Numbered from the stretch's first letter, positions 1-11,990 are shown. The stretch is DNA of 18,997 nt from Entrophospora sp. SA101 (GCA_958430865.1 CAUDNR010000517.1:1-18997); one strand, 5' to 3'. Made by a program: numbers and translations. The notes: a model not told the origin generated them from the letters alone.

Positions 1-427
1 CAATTAAAATATTTATATAAAATAAAAATACACCACATACATATCAATACAAATAAAAAATAGTACCTCTGGTTAGTTATTAACACGTCTTCTTTAGAAG
101 ATTTGCGTTTTACTGTTAAAAAATAAATAAATTGTTTTTCCAAGAAAAAAAAATCCATTCGCGTCTGTCCTACCAAAAAAACAACCAATAGGATAAATAA
201 TTAATGTGTACGCGTCGATCGAATAATAATTCTTTTAAAAAAATGCCAGACGATAGAAATCAAAAAAATAAAGAAGAAAAACAGTCAATCGTGAGGAATA
301 TTTTGGGTAAGTGTTTTAAGAATGGTGGTTATCGCCCGCCACTTGTCGTCACTCTAGTTATTATTAAAAGAATGGTGGCATCATGATCGTTGCAACTCAT
401 CTTCATTCTATATATATATATATATAT
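1..427. other. AT-rich upstream region of the BTB-TLDc gene
   Basis: No convincing gene lies here. The stretch holds an AT-rich leader and a short open frame from 204 whose possible GTAAGT donor at 307 does not join in frame to the acceptor ending at 483. Two copies of AAGAATGGTGG occur near 318 and 369. The segment around 45-105 (AAAATAGTACCTCT, then TCTTCTTTAGAAGA) loosely resembles 12670-12725, so part of it may belong to the dispersed repeat described there. It probably contains the promoter of the downstream gene, but I see no defined TATA or initiator motif. Confidence 0.4.
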
Positions 428-428
428 A
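409..428. repeat. (TA)10 microsatellite abutting the start codon
   Basis: Ten uninterrupted TA dinucleotides end inside the ATG at 428-430, so the final A of the run is the first base of the proposed start codon. Length variation here would alter the 5' leader but not the frame downstream of that ATG. Confidence 0.85.
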
Positions 429-2017
429 TGAGCTTAGAGCTATTCAGTTCCTTATTAATAAATTTTTTAAAAAAATTCTTCAGGTGTTCTTTGGAAGATT
501 TGGTAGAACCAAAACATTTAAACAAACTGTTGAACGATTTAGCAAAATTATTAAATGAACCTGATTTTTATGATGTAGAAGTCAAAGTTGGAGAGGACCA
601 GGATGTTAAAACTTTTAAGGTTCATTCCACCATTTTAAAAGCAAGATCTTCATATTTCAAGGTTGCTTTATCAAATAACTGGACAAAACAATCTGATGAT
701 GGTATTATTCTATTTGAAAAAAAAAATATCTCACCAAAAATTTTTGAAGTTCTTTTAATGTAAGTTTTTTTTGGGTTTAAATATTTAAATAATTGAATGA
801 TTGACAATCTGTCTTATCTTATCTATTTGTGTTTTTTAAAGATATATTTATAATGGAATAATTAGATAGACAATCTAAATGCTGCTCAAATTGTTGAACT
901 TCTTGAAGCATGTGATGAATTAAACATTGATGAATTGATTAATGACTTACAAGACCATTTGATCAAAGAACAAAAAGAATGGGTTCAACAGAATTTAATT
1001 TATGCTCATACAATCTCATCACAACATCAATCGTTCAATTTGCTTCAAGATTATTGTAGTGAAATAATTAGTAAAAATCCTGAATTGTTTTTTAAATCCA
1101 ATGACATCACAATGATTGAAAAGTCTATGCTTATTACTATGTTAGAAAGAGATGACTTAGAATTAAAAGAAATCGATATTTGGGATATTGTCATTCAATG
1201 GGGAAAAAATCAAAATGAAAAATTAAATAAAGAAGTTTCAGAATGGATGAAGGAGGATTTTATCATGCTAAAAAATGAATTAGATGACATTATTCTGTTA
1301 ATAAGATTTTACAAAATTTCCTCTATTGACTTTTATGATAAAATCAAATCTTATAAAAAAATATTTAATAAAGAAATATATGAAGAACTTCTTCAATACC
1401 AGGTTACTGGTAGATGCCAACCAAGATTTATACTTCAAAAAGGTCCAAGATCAAAAACAGCAATAAGAACAGGACAATTATTAAATTCACAAACCAAATA
1501 CTTAATTTCAAGTTGGATTGATTGCAAAAACAATCTATATAATGAAGATAACACCCCTTACAAATTTGAATTAATTTTTCAGGGCAGTCAAGATGGATTC
1601 ACTAGATCTGCATTTGAAGATAAATGTTACAACATTAAAGAAACTGCAACAATTTTAAAAATAAAAAAAACAGGTGAATTGATAGGTGGATATAATCCTG
1701 TCGGTTGGAATAAAGAGGAAAAATCTTCAAATGATTCATATTATATTGAATCAGACAAAAGCTTTATTTTCAAAATTGGACAAAGTGACACAATATTAAG
1801 TAGAGTCCAAAACTCTCAAGAAGCATTTTATCACTACAGTGATGAAATGGCTGAATCAATTTTAAGTTTTGGTGATTTGTTTGTGGGTTATATTACAGAA
1901 AGTCATTACTATCATTATTTTTTTAATAATCGTTCTGTTTATATAAATAATTTGAACATTAGAGGTAGTGGTTTGTTGGATGAATTTGAAATTTACAAAA
2001 TAATAAGGAAAAATTAA
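428..2017 (+). CDS. BTB/POZ-BACK-TLDc domain protein, with one apparent frameshift
   Basis: Exon 1 runs 428-759 (donor GTAAGT at 760) and exon 2 runs 842-2017 (acceptor AAAG ending at 841). The product is about 503 residues. The N-terminal third is a BTB/POZ fold: DFYDVEVKVG, then FKVHSTILKARSSYFK, then the ISPKIFEVLL helix followed after the intron by YIYNG. The middle is a helical BACK-like region. From about 1410 the C-terminal TLDc domain reads through LISSWIDC, FELIFQGSQDGFT, IGGYNPVGW, SYYIESDKSFIF and a closing LDEFEIYKI. BTB-TLDc proteins often act as Cullin-3 adaptors; the TLDc role is poorly defined, and no substrate can be inferred. In-frame reading after the splice hits TAG at 867-869. 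Dropping back one base restores the conserved DNLNAAQIVELLEACDELN stretch, so one base is missing near 864-868. It is either a recent pseudogene or a sequencing error. The start could also be the in-frame ATG at 383. AATAAA lies at 2034-2039. Confidence 0.85.
864..869 (+). other. Single-base deletion frameshift in BTB-TLDc exon 2
   Basis: Exon 2 opens in one frame (Y I Y N G I I, then TAG at 867-869) and the remaining roughly 380 codons are in the frame one base back, starting at GAC 869-871. Alternative AG acceptors at 865 and 869 do not rescue the frame, and no second intron fits. Family members have two codons between the isoleucines and the DNLN motif, where only five bases remain here. 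Confidence 0.75.
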
Positions 2018-2108
2018 TATTTTTTATTTTTTAAATAAATCTGTCTTCAAGAAAAAATTTTTTTAACTATAATTACATTTTTAGAATTTATCCAATTAAT
2101 TCTAAAGT

Positions 2109-2344
2109 ATAGTTGTTTGCCATAATTGCCTCTCTTAATAGATGATTGTCACTGTATCTGTAATGCCATAATTCTGCCATAGTTACCATAATTAATTTTG
2201 ATAGTTGCCAAAATAATTTCCATAATTATTTGAATTTTTTAAATCAATAGCCATAATTCTGGGTGGTTTTTTTATTTAGATAATATAGAGAATAATGTTG
2301 CCATAATATATGGAAAATGCAAAAAAATTATGGCAAACAACTAT
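2109..2344. mobile_element. 236-bp MITE with 19-bp TIRs and a 9-bp target duplication (Mutator-like size)
   Basis: The termini are perfect inverted repeats: ATAGTTGTTTGCCATAATT at 2109-2127 and its reverse complement at 2326-2344. They are flanked by TTCTAAAGT (2100-2108) and TTCCAAAGT (2346-2354), a 9-bp direct repeat with one mismatch, offset one base from the right terminus. The interior repeats the terminal motif GCCATAATT or close variants several times (near 2163, 2185, 2218, 2251 and 2299). No transposase is encoded. A 9-bp duplication is typical of Mutator-like elements, but that family assignment is inference from target-site size only. The insertion sits at the 3' end of a small minus-strand ORF. 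Confidence 0.75.
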
Positions 2345-2558
2345 GTTCCAAAGTAAAAATTAACTCTTCTAATTTTTCTTTTTTCTTGGTAGATTTCATA
2401 ATTAATCTTTTTTTCCTTAGATAAGTTTCTAGTGTTTGAGTATCATTTATTTTGAAAATGTAAGGAGCAATTTTTTCACCTTGTTCCTTTTTTAGAATAC
2501 TTCTGATAGTACTATAATTCTTGGGTTCCATAGTAGACCTGATGTAAATGAGTTTCAT
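2328..2558 (-). CDS. Small hypothetical ORF with its C-terminus altered by the MITE
   Basis: On the minus strand an ATG at 2558-2556 opens 76 lysine-rich codons, with no domain I recognise. The last residues (HSCLP) are read from the terminus of the adjacent MITE. If the element and one target copy are removed, the frame continues from TLE into LIG and stops, so the insertion replaced the natural end. The open frame extends upstream to 2633 without another ATG, so this may instead be the fragment of a larger lost gene. No intron signals or homologues can be argued from sequence alone. Confidence 0.2.
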   Translation of the reverse strand: MKLIYIRSTMEPKNYSTIRSILKKEQGEKIAPYIFKINDTQTLETYLRKKRLIMKSTKKKEKLEELIFTLEHSCLP

Positions 2559-2639
2559 GTTATTATTTTTGTATAGGGATAGTTCTAAAGATAACAAATG
2601 GGATATTACAAAACTGTTAATAATTATAATCACATTATG

Positions 2640-2914
2640 AAATGACTAAATTTTGATCCCTGAAATCCTTAGTACCAATGTTCACTTTGTCTGGTTTTGT
2701 TGCAAGCATGTCCCATATATAAATAATATGCAAACTCAATTGAATTTGATCAGCAAAATTAACCAATCAGACAAACTTCTGCCTATGACACAAACTTTTT
2801 GTCCAAGTGTACGTGTAACATTAAAAAATCCGCAGCGATTAATTTTTTAATATTAATATAAAAAAAATGAGTAAAAAAAAAATTTGATAATAAAATAATA
2901 ATATTAATAAACAA
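2640..2914 (+). promoter_or_regulatory. SEC7 upstream region with a CCAAT box
   Basis: This 275-bp interval precedes the SEC7 start codon. AACCAATCAG at 2761-2770 is a textbook CCAAT-box context about 150 bp upstream of the ATG. The last 70 bp are almost pure A/T. There is no clear TATA box distinct from the background. A 65-codon open frame at 2653-2850 has no coding character and is not called. Confidence 0.3.
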
Positions 2915-5900
2915 ATGTCATCCAGTAAAGTTTTCATTATTAATGCATTAGAAAATATTGGCTCGAGCAAAGAAGGAAAAAGGAATAAAAAGTTAAAAGA
3001 GAGTATTAATAAGGCTTTGGGTAATTAAAAGTTCGAGATCGCGTAAAAAATTTATCGCACTTTTATTAAAAGATTTTAACATTTTGCTTTTCAAAAATAT
3101 TCAAATTTTGTTATTATAATAATTTATCAAGAAACAATAAAAAATGAAGAATCAGATAAGAAAGGGTATGTATATATATTATTTAATATAACAATTATTA
3201 TAATTATAATTATAATTATAATCATTGACTTTAATGTATTGTTTTAGTGATGCAGTAATAATATTTGAACCACTTCAAATTGCTTGTCAGACAAGAGTAA
3301 TAAATATTATGATAATAGCTTTAGATTGTATAGGAAAACTTATTTCATACAATTATTTAATTGAATCAAATAATGAAGAATCACCAATTGAAAATGGCGA
3401 AGAAGATAATAATAATAGTATTAATAATAGCAATCATCCTAATTCTAGCAACAACAACAACAGTAACAGCAGCAGTAGTAATAGTGATAATGGGCAAGTC
3501 AAAGAAAAACAAAATCTTATTGATCTTGTAATAGACACAATATGTGATTGTTTCGTTGGTGAAAATACAGATGATAAAGTTCAATTGCAAATAATCAAGG
3601 TTCTTATAATTATTATTCTTAATTAATCAATTAATCAATTAATCAATTAATCAATTTAATCACATTATTAAATAATAAATACTTATTTATCAATTTATTT
3701 TTCTTAAAATAATAATAATAAGGCTTTACTTGCTGCTGTCTCCTCAATAGACATCCCAGTTCATCATTCATCACTTCTTAAATCAATTCGTACATCTTAC
3801 AATATTTTTCTGCTTTCAAAAAATCCTACTAATCAAACGGTAGCACAAGGTACTTTAACCCAAATGGTTAATCAAGTTTTTGGTCGTATAAAAATTGATA
3901 AATATGAAATAAATAATAACAATCAAATTAATAACAATAACGGTAGTTTTAGTAGTAATGATCATGGTAATAATAATAATAGCAGCAGTAGTAATAATAG
4001 TAGTAAGGGGGATTTGTCATTTTCAGAAAATAAAAAAAATCGTTCATCATCATCGTCTTATAGTGTAAACTCCAAATATAGGTCAAGTAATCCAGAATTA
4101 AATATTAAAATAAATATGGATGATGATGATGGTGATGATGACGACGACGAAGATTATGATGAAGGACATGTAAAATTGGAACAGATAGAGCATTCGCAAA
4201 TAACAGAAAATGGTTCTTCTATCAGAGATGCTAATAACCTTGCAAACGATGGTGATGATGATGATGTTAATAATAATAATAATAATAATAATATTAGTGT
4301 TAATAAAAATGATCCAAGAGATGAAATACAAAAGGTCATTACAAGCACTACCGAAATAATATCAACAACATCATCGTTATCAACACCAACTGCAGTAGAA
4401 TTTGATAATGTAGTAGGAGATACTGAATCAGAGATTGGCCAATGGAAAAATGCTCATAATTCTGTCGATGATCTTGTTAGGGTAGTCCAAGAAGAAATAA
4501 CCGATGATCCTTCCTCAAACATCACTGATACCTCCGCTACTGCCATCATTAATATCAATGATAATGATAATGATGCTACTGATACCTTAGAAAAGAATTT
4601 AACATCGTATGTATCTATTTATCTATTGATTGTATGACTACTAATAAATATTTGTTTCATATATATATTGTTCCCAATAATCATTTTGTTATTACATTAA
4701 TTAAAATTTCCAAAATGAATAATTTTTAAAAAAAGAAAATCTTCACAAGAAGAATCCCGAATTTCTCAAGTTGCTTATTATAATAACGATAATGATGACA
4801 ACAATATTGATACCAATAATAACAACAACGATAACCACAATGTTAATAGTAACAGCAACAGTAATAACAATATTCAAGAGGATTTGTTCGTTAAAGATGC
4901 ATTTCTAGTATTCCGTGCACTTTGCAAATTATCAATGAAACCAGTTCCGCCAGAATCATCAGTAGATCTAAAGTCACATTCTATGAGATCAAAGCTATTG
5001 TCATTGCACTTAATTCTAACAATACTAAGTTCGCACATACAAATCTTTACTTCATCAAATGTTCATATTATTTCTACATCTACACATGAAAGTACTATAT
5101 TCATTCAAGCTGTTAAACAATATTTATGTCTAAGTCTCAGTAGAAATGCTGTTAGTTCTGTACCTCAGGTTTTTGAAATAAGCCTTGAAATATTTTGGAA
5201 ATGTATAAGTAAATTAAGGAATTATTTAAAGGTATGTAAATGTCTATCTATACGTTGACATACATACATATATATATCTGATATATGTTTTAAGTAAATA
5301 TCAATACATATTATTTAATTGTCTCTTTTTTTTCTTTTCTTTTTTTTTTTTGTAAATTATAAATCAATTTTTAATTAATATTTATTATTTACATACATAA
5401 ATATATGCCTACATAAATACATTCACATAAATAGAAAGAGATCGAAGTGTTTTTTAATGAGATTTTTCTACCAATTATAGAAATGAGAAACTCATCTATA
5501 AAACAAAAATATGCTTTAATGAATATTCTTTCTAGAATATGCTCTGATCCACAAACACTTGTGGAAATCTATTTAAATTATGATTGCGATCGTGAGGCTG
5601 TTCACAATATATATGAACGGTAATGTAAAAAATAAAATAAAATAAATCTCACTTGCGCAAAATTTTAAATTAATTAATAAATAATCATATAGAATTTTAA
5701 ATATCATATCAAAAATTACAACAACATACACTACCACTACATCTTCGAACAACAACATACCTGATTCTAACAAAGACCGAGATGTCAATTCATCAACACC
5801 AGATTCTGTTTCAACATCTAATAACATTTTCAACATTCCTCCTTCACTTACCACAAATTCAATTTCAAACACGACATCTTCATCGCCAAACAATTCAAAT

Positions 5901-8900
5901 AAACCGGCAGAACTCGCATTAAAAAATCAAGGTCTAGAATGTCTTGTATCAGTTTTACGATCACTAGTTGCCTGGTGTAGCAACAAATCAACTAATGATA
6001 GTGCCGATGATGAAGAAATACCAAGACAAAGCGAAGACACCATTCAAGAACCACCATCAACTCCAACCTCGCTAACTTTCAACAATAAATCGTCTCCAAC
6101 TTCTTCAATGATGTCTGTATCCAATTCATCAAATACTTTTTCAGGTGATAGCAAGATAAACTCATCAAAAGCCATGGATGATCCAGAACAATTTGAAAAT
6201 TTAAAACATCGTAAGCAAGTACTTCAAGATGGTATTAAAAAATTTAATTATAAACCAAAAAGGGTAAGTAATTTTATTATTTACTATTATTTGTCTATTT
6301 ATTATTAATTAATTAATATTTTTTTTTAATAATTTTATTATATATTAGGGTATTCAATCGCTAAGATCTGCAGGATTTATACTAAGTGATGAACCAGTTG
6401 TTGTTGCAAAATTTTTATTGAACACAGAAGGTTTTAACAAGTCAATGATTGGTGAATATTTGGGCGAAGGGTAAAATTTTCAATAATAATAATAATAATA
6501 GTTAATAAATACCATAATGTTAATGATGATGATTCTTATCAAATTTATTTAATATTAATTAATTATACAGTGATGAGGAAAATATTGCAATAATGCACGC
6601 ATTTGTCGATTTAATGAATTTTAAAAAAATGAAATTTGTTGATGCTCTTCGACAATTCTTACAATCGTTTAGATTACCAGGCGAAGCTCAAAAAATTGAT
6701 CGATTTATGTTAAAATTTGCAGAACGATATGTTGATGGCAATCCTGAACAATTTGCAAACGCAGGTAATGTATTCACGAAATAGTAATAATATCATTATT
6801 ACTCAAAATAAACTAACAATTTTTATTAAATTCTTGCGATTTACATATATTCATTGGATTTAATAGATACAGCATATGTTCTTGCATATTCTGTTATTAT
6901 GTTAAATACTGATCTTCATAATCCTCAAATAAAGCGTCGTATGACTAAAATTGAATTTATTAAAAATAATCGTGGAATCGATGATAATTCAGATTTGCCT
7001 GATGAATTTCTTAATTCAATATATGATGAAATTTCAAATAATGAAATAAAAATGAAAGACGAGCAAGATGCCGCATTAATGCAACAAACTTCACCGACGC
7101 CTTCTAGTGGTATTGGAATCGCAAGTATAGGCAACGCAATTGTAAATGTTGGTAGAGACTATAAAAAAGAAGCGTACAATGCTGCATCACAAGAAATGGC
7201 AAATAAAACTGAGGTTTGTCAGAGTCATTTATTATATATATACACACATAATCTTATTTTATTTCAATAATAATAAACGCACACATATATATTATCACTT
7301 TTATTTGCAAATAGCAATTATTTAAATCTATGCTTCGTGCTCAAAGACGCGGAATTTACACAGCTAATACCACATTTTACAGCGCGTCACATTTTGAACA
7401 TGTGAAACCAATGTTTGAGGTTGCGTGGATGCCAGTTCTTGCAGGTTTATCAGGCCCACTTCAAAACACAGAGGATGTGGAAATATCGAATCTTGCGTTG
7501 GAAGGATTTAAACTTGCAATTCGTATAGTTTGTCTCTTTGATATGGAACTTGAAAGAAATGCATTCGTAACTACTTTAGCAAAATTTACTTTTTTGAACA
7601 ATTTGGGTGAAATGAAATCAAAGAATGTTGATGCAATAAAAACTTTACTTGAGGTATCATTAGCTGAAGGAAATTATTTGAAAGGCTCTTGGAGAGATGT
7701 GTTGACATGTGTTAGTCAATTAGAAAGATTTCAATTGATCAGTACTGGCGTGGATCAAACTACTGTTCCTGATTTGTTTAATGCTAGGAAGCAACCACGG
7801 TAAACTTTACATATGAATTTTTTAAGATTTTTTTGCTGTTGAGCAGTTTTCTCTACCCTATATACATTTTTTGTAATATAAAAATTTTGTTTATTTAATA
7901 GAGTTTCTTTAGAAAGTACTCTTAATCGTTCTAACTCATCAAAAAAATCATTATCCATAAGGAATTCTACACAGGTTAATTCCATGAGATTTTAGTAACT
8001 AAAAAATTTTTTTAATATATACATCTATCCATATATCTTTATACACGTTTATTAATTTATTTAGATCATGTATGCTGAAGATGTTGCATTAGAAAGTAGA
8101 TCATCTCAAGTAGTAGTTGCTGTTGATAGAATATTTAGTAATACTACAAAACTTTCTGGGGTAATTTTTGTTCATTTAATATGACAATTATCATAATAGT
8201 CATTAATATTATTCTTATATTTATTATTAGACTGCTATCGTAGATTTTGTTAGCTCATTGAGTAGTGTGTCTTGGGAAGAAATCCAATCGTCGTCGATGG
8301 CAGAACACCCACGTATATTCAGTTTACAAAAGATTGTGGAAATTTCCTATTATAATATGGGTCGTATTAGAATGGAATGGTCAAATGTTTGGGCCATTCT
8401 TGGTGAACATTTTAATCAAGTAATTCATAAATTCAAATATTAAATTACATGCAATATTAATATATCCAATAATCCTTATTATTTATTATAAAGAACATCA
8501 TTTGTTTATTTAAATAATGTTTATATAGGTTGGATGTCACCCTAATATTAATATTGGATTTTTTGCTGTTGACTCATTACGACAACTTGCAATGCAATTT
8601 TTACATAAAGATGAACTACCACATTTCAAATTTCAAAAAGATTTCTTAAGACCTTTTGGTTATATTTTAGCAAACAATTCAAATATTTCAATAAAAGATA
8701 TGGTAGTGCTATTATTGCTTTGTCGTTTTCTCTTCATTCATCTCCTTATAAGAAACAGTGATAATAAAAATTAATTCTCATTTTTTTTATAAAGATATTA
8801 AGATGCATTCAACAAATGATCCAGGCAAGATCTCATAATATCAAATCTGGTTGGAAATCTATATTTGGAGTTCTTACAGCTGCTGCAAAAGAACCTCACG

Positions 8901-11288
8901 GTAATTAATTTTATTAAACTTATCATCTTATTCTTCTGTCTGTTTGCTATAAAGAAGATCTTCACTTAGAAATATCATTATCAAGCTGTAATACAATAAC
9001 ACAATAAATTTCCTTCCTCATTCAAAAAATATATATTAATTAGAGAGTATCGTGGTTATGGCTTTTGATCTGACTAGATTGGTAATCAAAGACCATTTCG
9101 ATAAAATTGTATCAAACAGTACATATCCTGATCTTATGGTTTGCCTTAGTGAATTTTGTAAGAATAAACGATTTCAAAAGACAAGGTAATTTTTTTAATA
9201 CTTAAACACAAGAAAAAAATTACTTATATTTCTATATATTATATATAACATCTAAATGTTTAACCGATCAATATTAATTTGTTATGTATTAAATCTTTAT
9301 AACAAAAGTCTTCAAGCAAACGAACTCATATGTCAATCAATACCTAAAATGATTGAGGATCCACATTACCAATTAAATGGTCAAGCTAGTGTTAAATCAA
9401 TTACCAATGATGATCCATTATTTAAATTTTGGTATCCTTTATTGTTTGGATTTCATGACATCATAATGAATGGGGAAGATTTAGAAGTTAGAACAAGGTG
9501 TTTGTTTTGCTTTGTTATGTTTTATAGGATGAAAGATAAAATGGTGTTACTTGATATATTTATATTGATTTTTTGTTAATAGAGCCCTAAATTCAATGTT
9601 TGATACTCTTAAGAAATATGGTTCAACGTTTTCTTTAGAATTTTGGGATGTCATATGTCGACAAATCCTTTTTCCAATTTTTGGAATTCTGAAGTCAAAA
9701 TCGGATATTACAAAGTTAACAAATCATGAAGACACAAGTGTATGGCTGTCCACAACAATGGTACAAGCACTTCGTAATATGATTGATTTATTTACATTTT
9801 ATTTTGATATCCTTGCAATCATGATGGATGGAATCTTGGATTTGTTAAGCTCTTGTATAACCCAAGGTGAATAATTAAAATTTTTTTTAATTTTATGAAA
9901 AAACTCTTAATTTTTATTATTATATGTATGTTAAATTTTTTAATATATATTATTATTTTTTAATTGGGAAAAAGATAATGACACATTAGCACGCATTGGC
10001 AGTTCATGCTTACAACAATTAATAGAGGCTAATGTGAAAAAATTGCAACTGGATCACTGGGAAAAAATTAGCATAATGTTTGTTAACTTGTTTGAGAATA
10101 CTACAACATATAAATTGCTTGATGAGGATCATTATTTCATCAAGGCAGCTAATAAAATTTCAGAGAAAACTAATGGTGATATTAATTTATATCCAGGTAA
10201 ATTGTTTTTATAAAAAAAAAAATTATTATTATTATTGACATTATGAAGATATTATTTATTTGATTATTTTCATAATCGAAAACTGTATAGAAGATAATAA
10301 GGCTGGTTTCAATGTGTTTCCTTCCGAAGTTGATTTGCATACAAAATCAATGATCGAACATAATTACAATGATGATGATGAGGAGAGTGATGATTATGAA
10401 AATTTTTCTAATATAACGAGTTCAACTGTACCAAGGACTCAAGAATTTAATGGAATCATTGTAAATTGTTTATTGCAAATACTTCTTATCGATACTATTG
10501 ATGAACTATTGAACAACGTAATTGTGTATGAATCAATGCCAGCAATTCACCTATTGATAATTTGTGAATGTTTAGAAAAATCATATTTATTTGCACAAAA
10601 ATTTAATGATAATAGAGATTTAAGGGTTGCTCTATGGAAAATAGGTAAGCATTCTAGTTGTTAATGATAATGAAACTAAAAAAACCTTTTTTTAATCCAA
10701 TTATCTCTATTTTATAGGGTTCACAAAACAGTTACCAAATTTATTGAGACAAGAAACAAGCAGTGCTTCTACATATTTTAAGCTATTAGTAAAAATGTAT
10801 TTTGATATATCAAAAGATCGTCAAGAAAAAAGAACAGAAGTTCAAGAAAAATTAATATTGTTAGTATATACTATTTGTTCATCTTTTACAAATTAATAAT
10901 AATAATAATATAATATTTTTTTAATTAGATTTTGTGTACAAGTATTTGAACATTATAATTCATTTAATCCTGAATCACAAAAAAGAAACATCAATGCTTG
11001 GACACCAATAATAACTGAAATTTTAAATGTTTTTAATAATCTAAAAGACAATGATGTGAGTATATATTTTTGATTTTAATTTTTCCATTTTAATAATAAC
11101 TTTTACTAAATACTAAAACTTTCTTGTTACAGTTTCTAAAATTTGCACCAGTAATTTATATTGAGGCAATTAATTTACTATCAAATAATCTAAAAATAAT
11201 GGATTTACGATTATCATTACGACATTTCCTTATAAGATCTGGAATAATGTATAATATAATCAAACAGGATAAGAATCACAAATTATAA
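2915..11288 (+). CDS. SEC7: Sec7/BIG-type Arf guanine-nucleotide exchange factor, 24 exons, 2,009 aa
   Basis: It activates Arf1-class GTPases at the trans-Golgi by GDP/GTP exchange. Exons: 2915-3020, 3132-3165, 3248-3599, 3723-4606, 4736-5231, 5435-5619, 5693-6263, 6349-6470, 6571-6764, 6867-7213, 7315-7799, 7902-7974, 8065-8160, 8231-8419, 8529-8702, 8795-8900, 9044-9185, 9309-9497, 9583-9866, 9975-10196, 10291-10644, 10718-10859, 10929-11055, 11133-11288. All introns are GT-AG and every phase closes (6,030 nt). Domains in order: DCB (about 47-222, split by an N/S insert), HUS with the NYDCD box at 672-676, Sec7 domain about 857-1043, then a long HDS region to the end. [12 protein letters not shown] carries the catalytic glutamate at residue 955, and [17 protein letters not shown] is the second signature. 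Y989, S990, D997 and M1007 match the residues reported to make Sec7 domains brefeldin-A-sensitive. Low-complexity N/S/D tracts occupy about 100-131, 226-310 and 474-505. Length matches yeast Sec7. Small boundary errors are possible at weak donors (GTTCTT at 3600, GTTAGT at 10860). Confidence 0.95.
3198..3221. repeat. (TTATAA)4 repeat in SEC7 intron 2
   Basis: Four exact TTATAA hexamers lie about 26 bp before the acceptor of intron 2. The unit is palindromic. It is probably simple-sequence drift in AT-rich intron DNA. Confidence 0.8.
3621..3652. repeat. (AATTAATC)4 repeat in SEC7 intron 3
   Basis: Four exact 8-bp units plus a partial copy follow the unusual GTTCTT donor of intron 3 by about 20 bp. 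Simple tandem expansion is the likely origin. Confidence 0.85.
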
Positions 11289-11990
11289 ATCAATAACAAA
11301 TAATAATGATAACAGATAATGATAATAACAAATAATAATAATTTGTAGATTTAATTTATTTATTTTTTGTTTTTATGTATTTGTTGTATTTTTATTTATA
11401 TAACTAGGATTCAATGTGAAAAATGACTTTAAAAATAAAATTATATTCATCAATATAAAACCTTTTCATTTGTTTATTCAGCTATTTATTTCAATCATAA
11501 TTTGCCTCCCCATTAAAATAGTTTCTTAAACTTTATCTAAGTTAAAATTACATCAGTTAAGTTTGGATGGAAAGTATGTGTTCATTTTGTTATAAAAAAC
11601 CTTGTCAATCTTGGCCAAAGAAAAACAAATAAGGAAATATCTTGCATAAAAAACATCAACCATTCTTTATATATATGTATATTACCTTTAGTTTTACAAA
11701 TATATTCAAAGTTTTAATTGAATTTAATTGGATAGAATTAAGAGTGGGTTATTATTTTTTGGTATATATTTATATAATAACACTACTAAAATTTGGACTG
11801 GTCGGTCCGGACCTGCGGACTTTTCCATCCCTAGTTGTGTGACCTATATTATTAATAATGAGTAAAAAGTAACGATTTACAGTTGTACAATTCATTAAAT
11901 CTAAAATAATATATTCAAATCAGTTCAAATTGAATTGAATTGAATCAAAGTACAATTCGATTTGATTCAAATTCAATTTGAATGAAATGA
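11289..11990. other. SEC7 3' flank and AT-rich intergenic DNA
   Basis: After the SEC7 stop the sequence is AT-rich with ATAATAA runs and several AATAAA-like signals, including one near 11433 that could serve polyadenylation. The short open frame at 11642-11842 is AT-driven and not called. A GC-rich island at about 11795-11834 stands out: it contains the perfect palindrome GGTCCGGACC (11804-11813). Read on the minus strand it begins TAGGGATGGAAAAGTCCG, which resembles a hAT-type terminus, but no partner end or target duplication was found. Confidence 0.35.

Noticed and set aside
204..386. 60-codon ORF as a first exon of the BTB-TLDc gene
   Set aside because: Using the GTAAGT donor at 307 and the acceptor ending at 483 puts the BTB sequence out of frame and reaches a stop; no other acceptor is convincing.
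2653..2850. 65-codon plus-strand ORF
   Set aside because: It has no true ATG start, no domain-like pattern, and lies in the probable SEC7 promoter.
3381..3590. Minus-strand ORF opposite SEC7 exon 3 (also 4098-4348)
   Set aside because: Shadows of the N/S/D microsatellites; translations are poly-isoleucine/leucine/valine artefacts.
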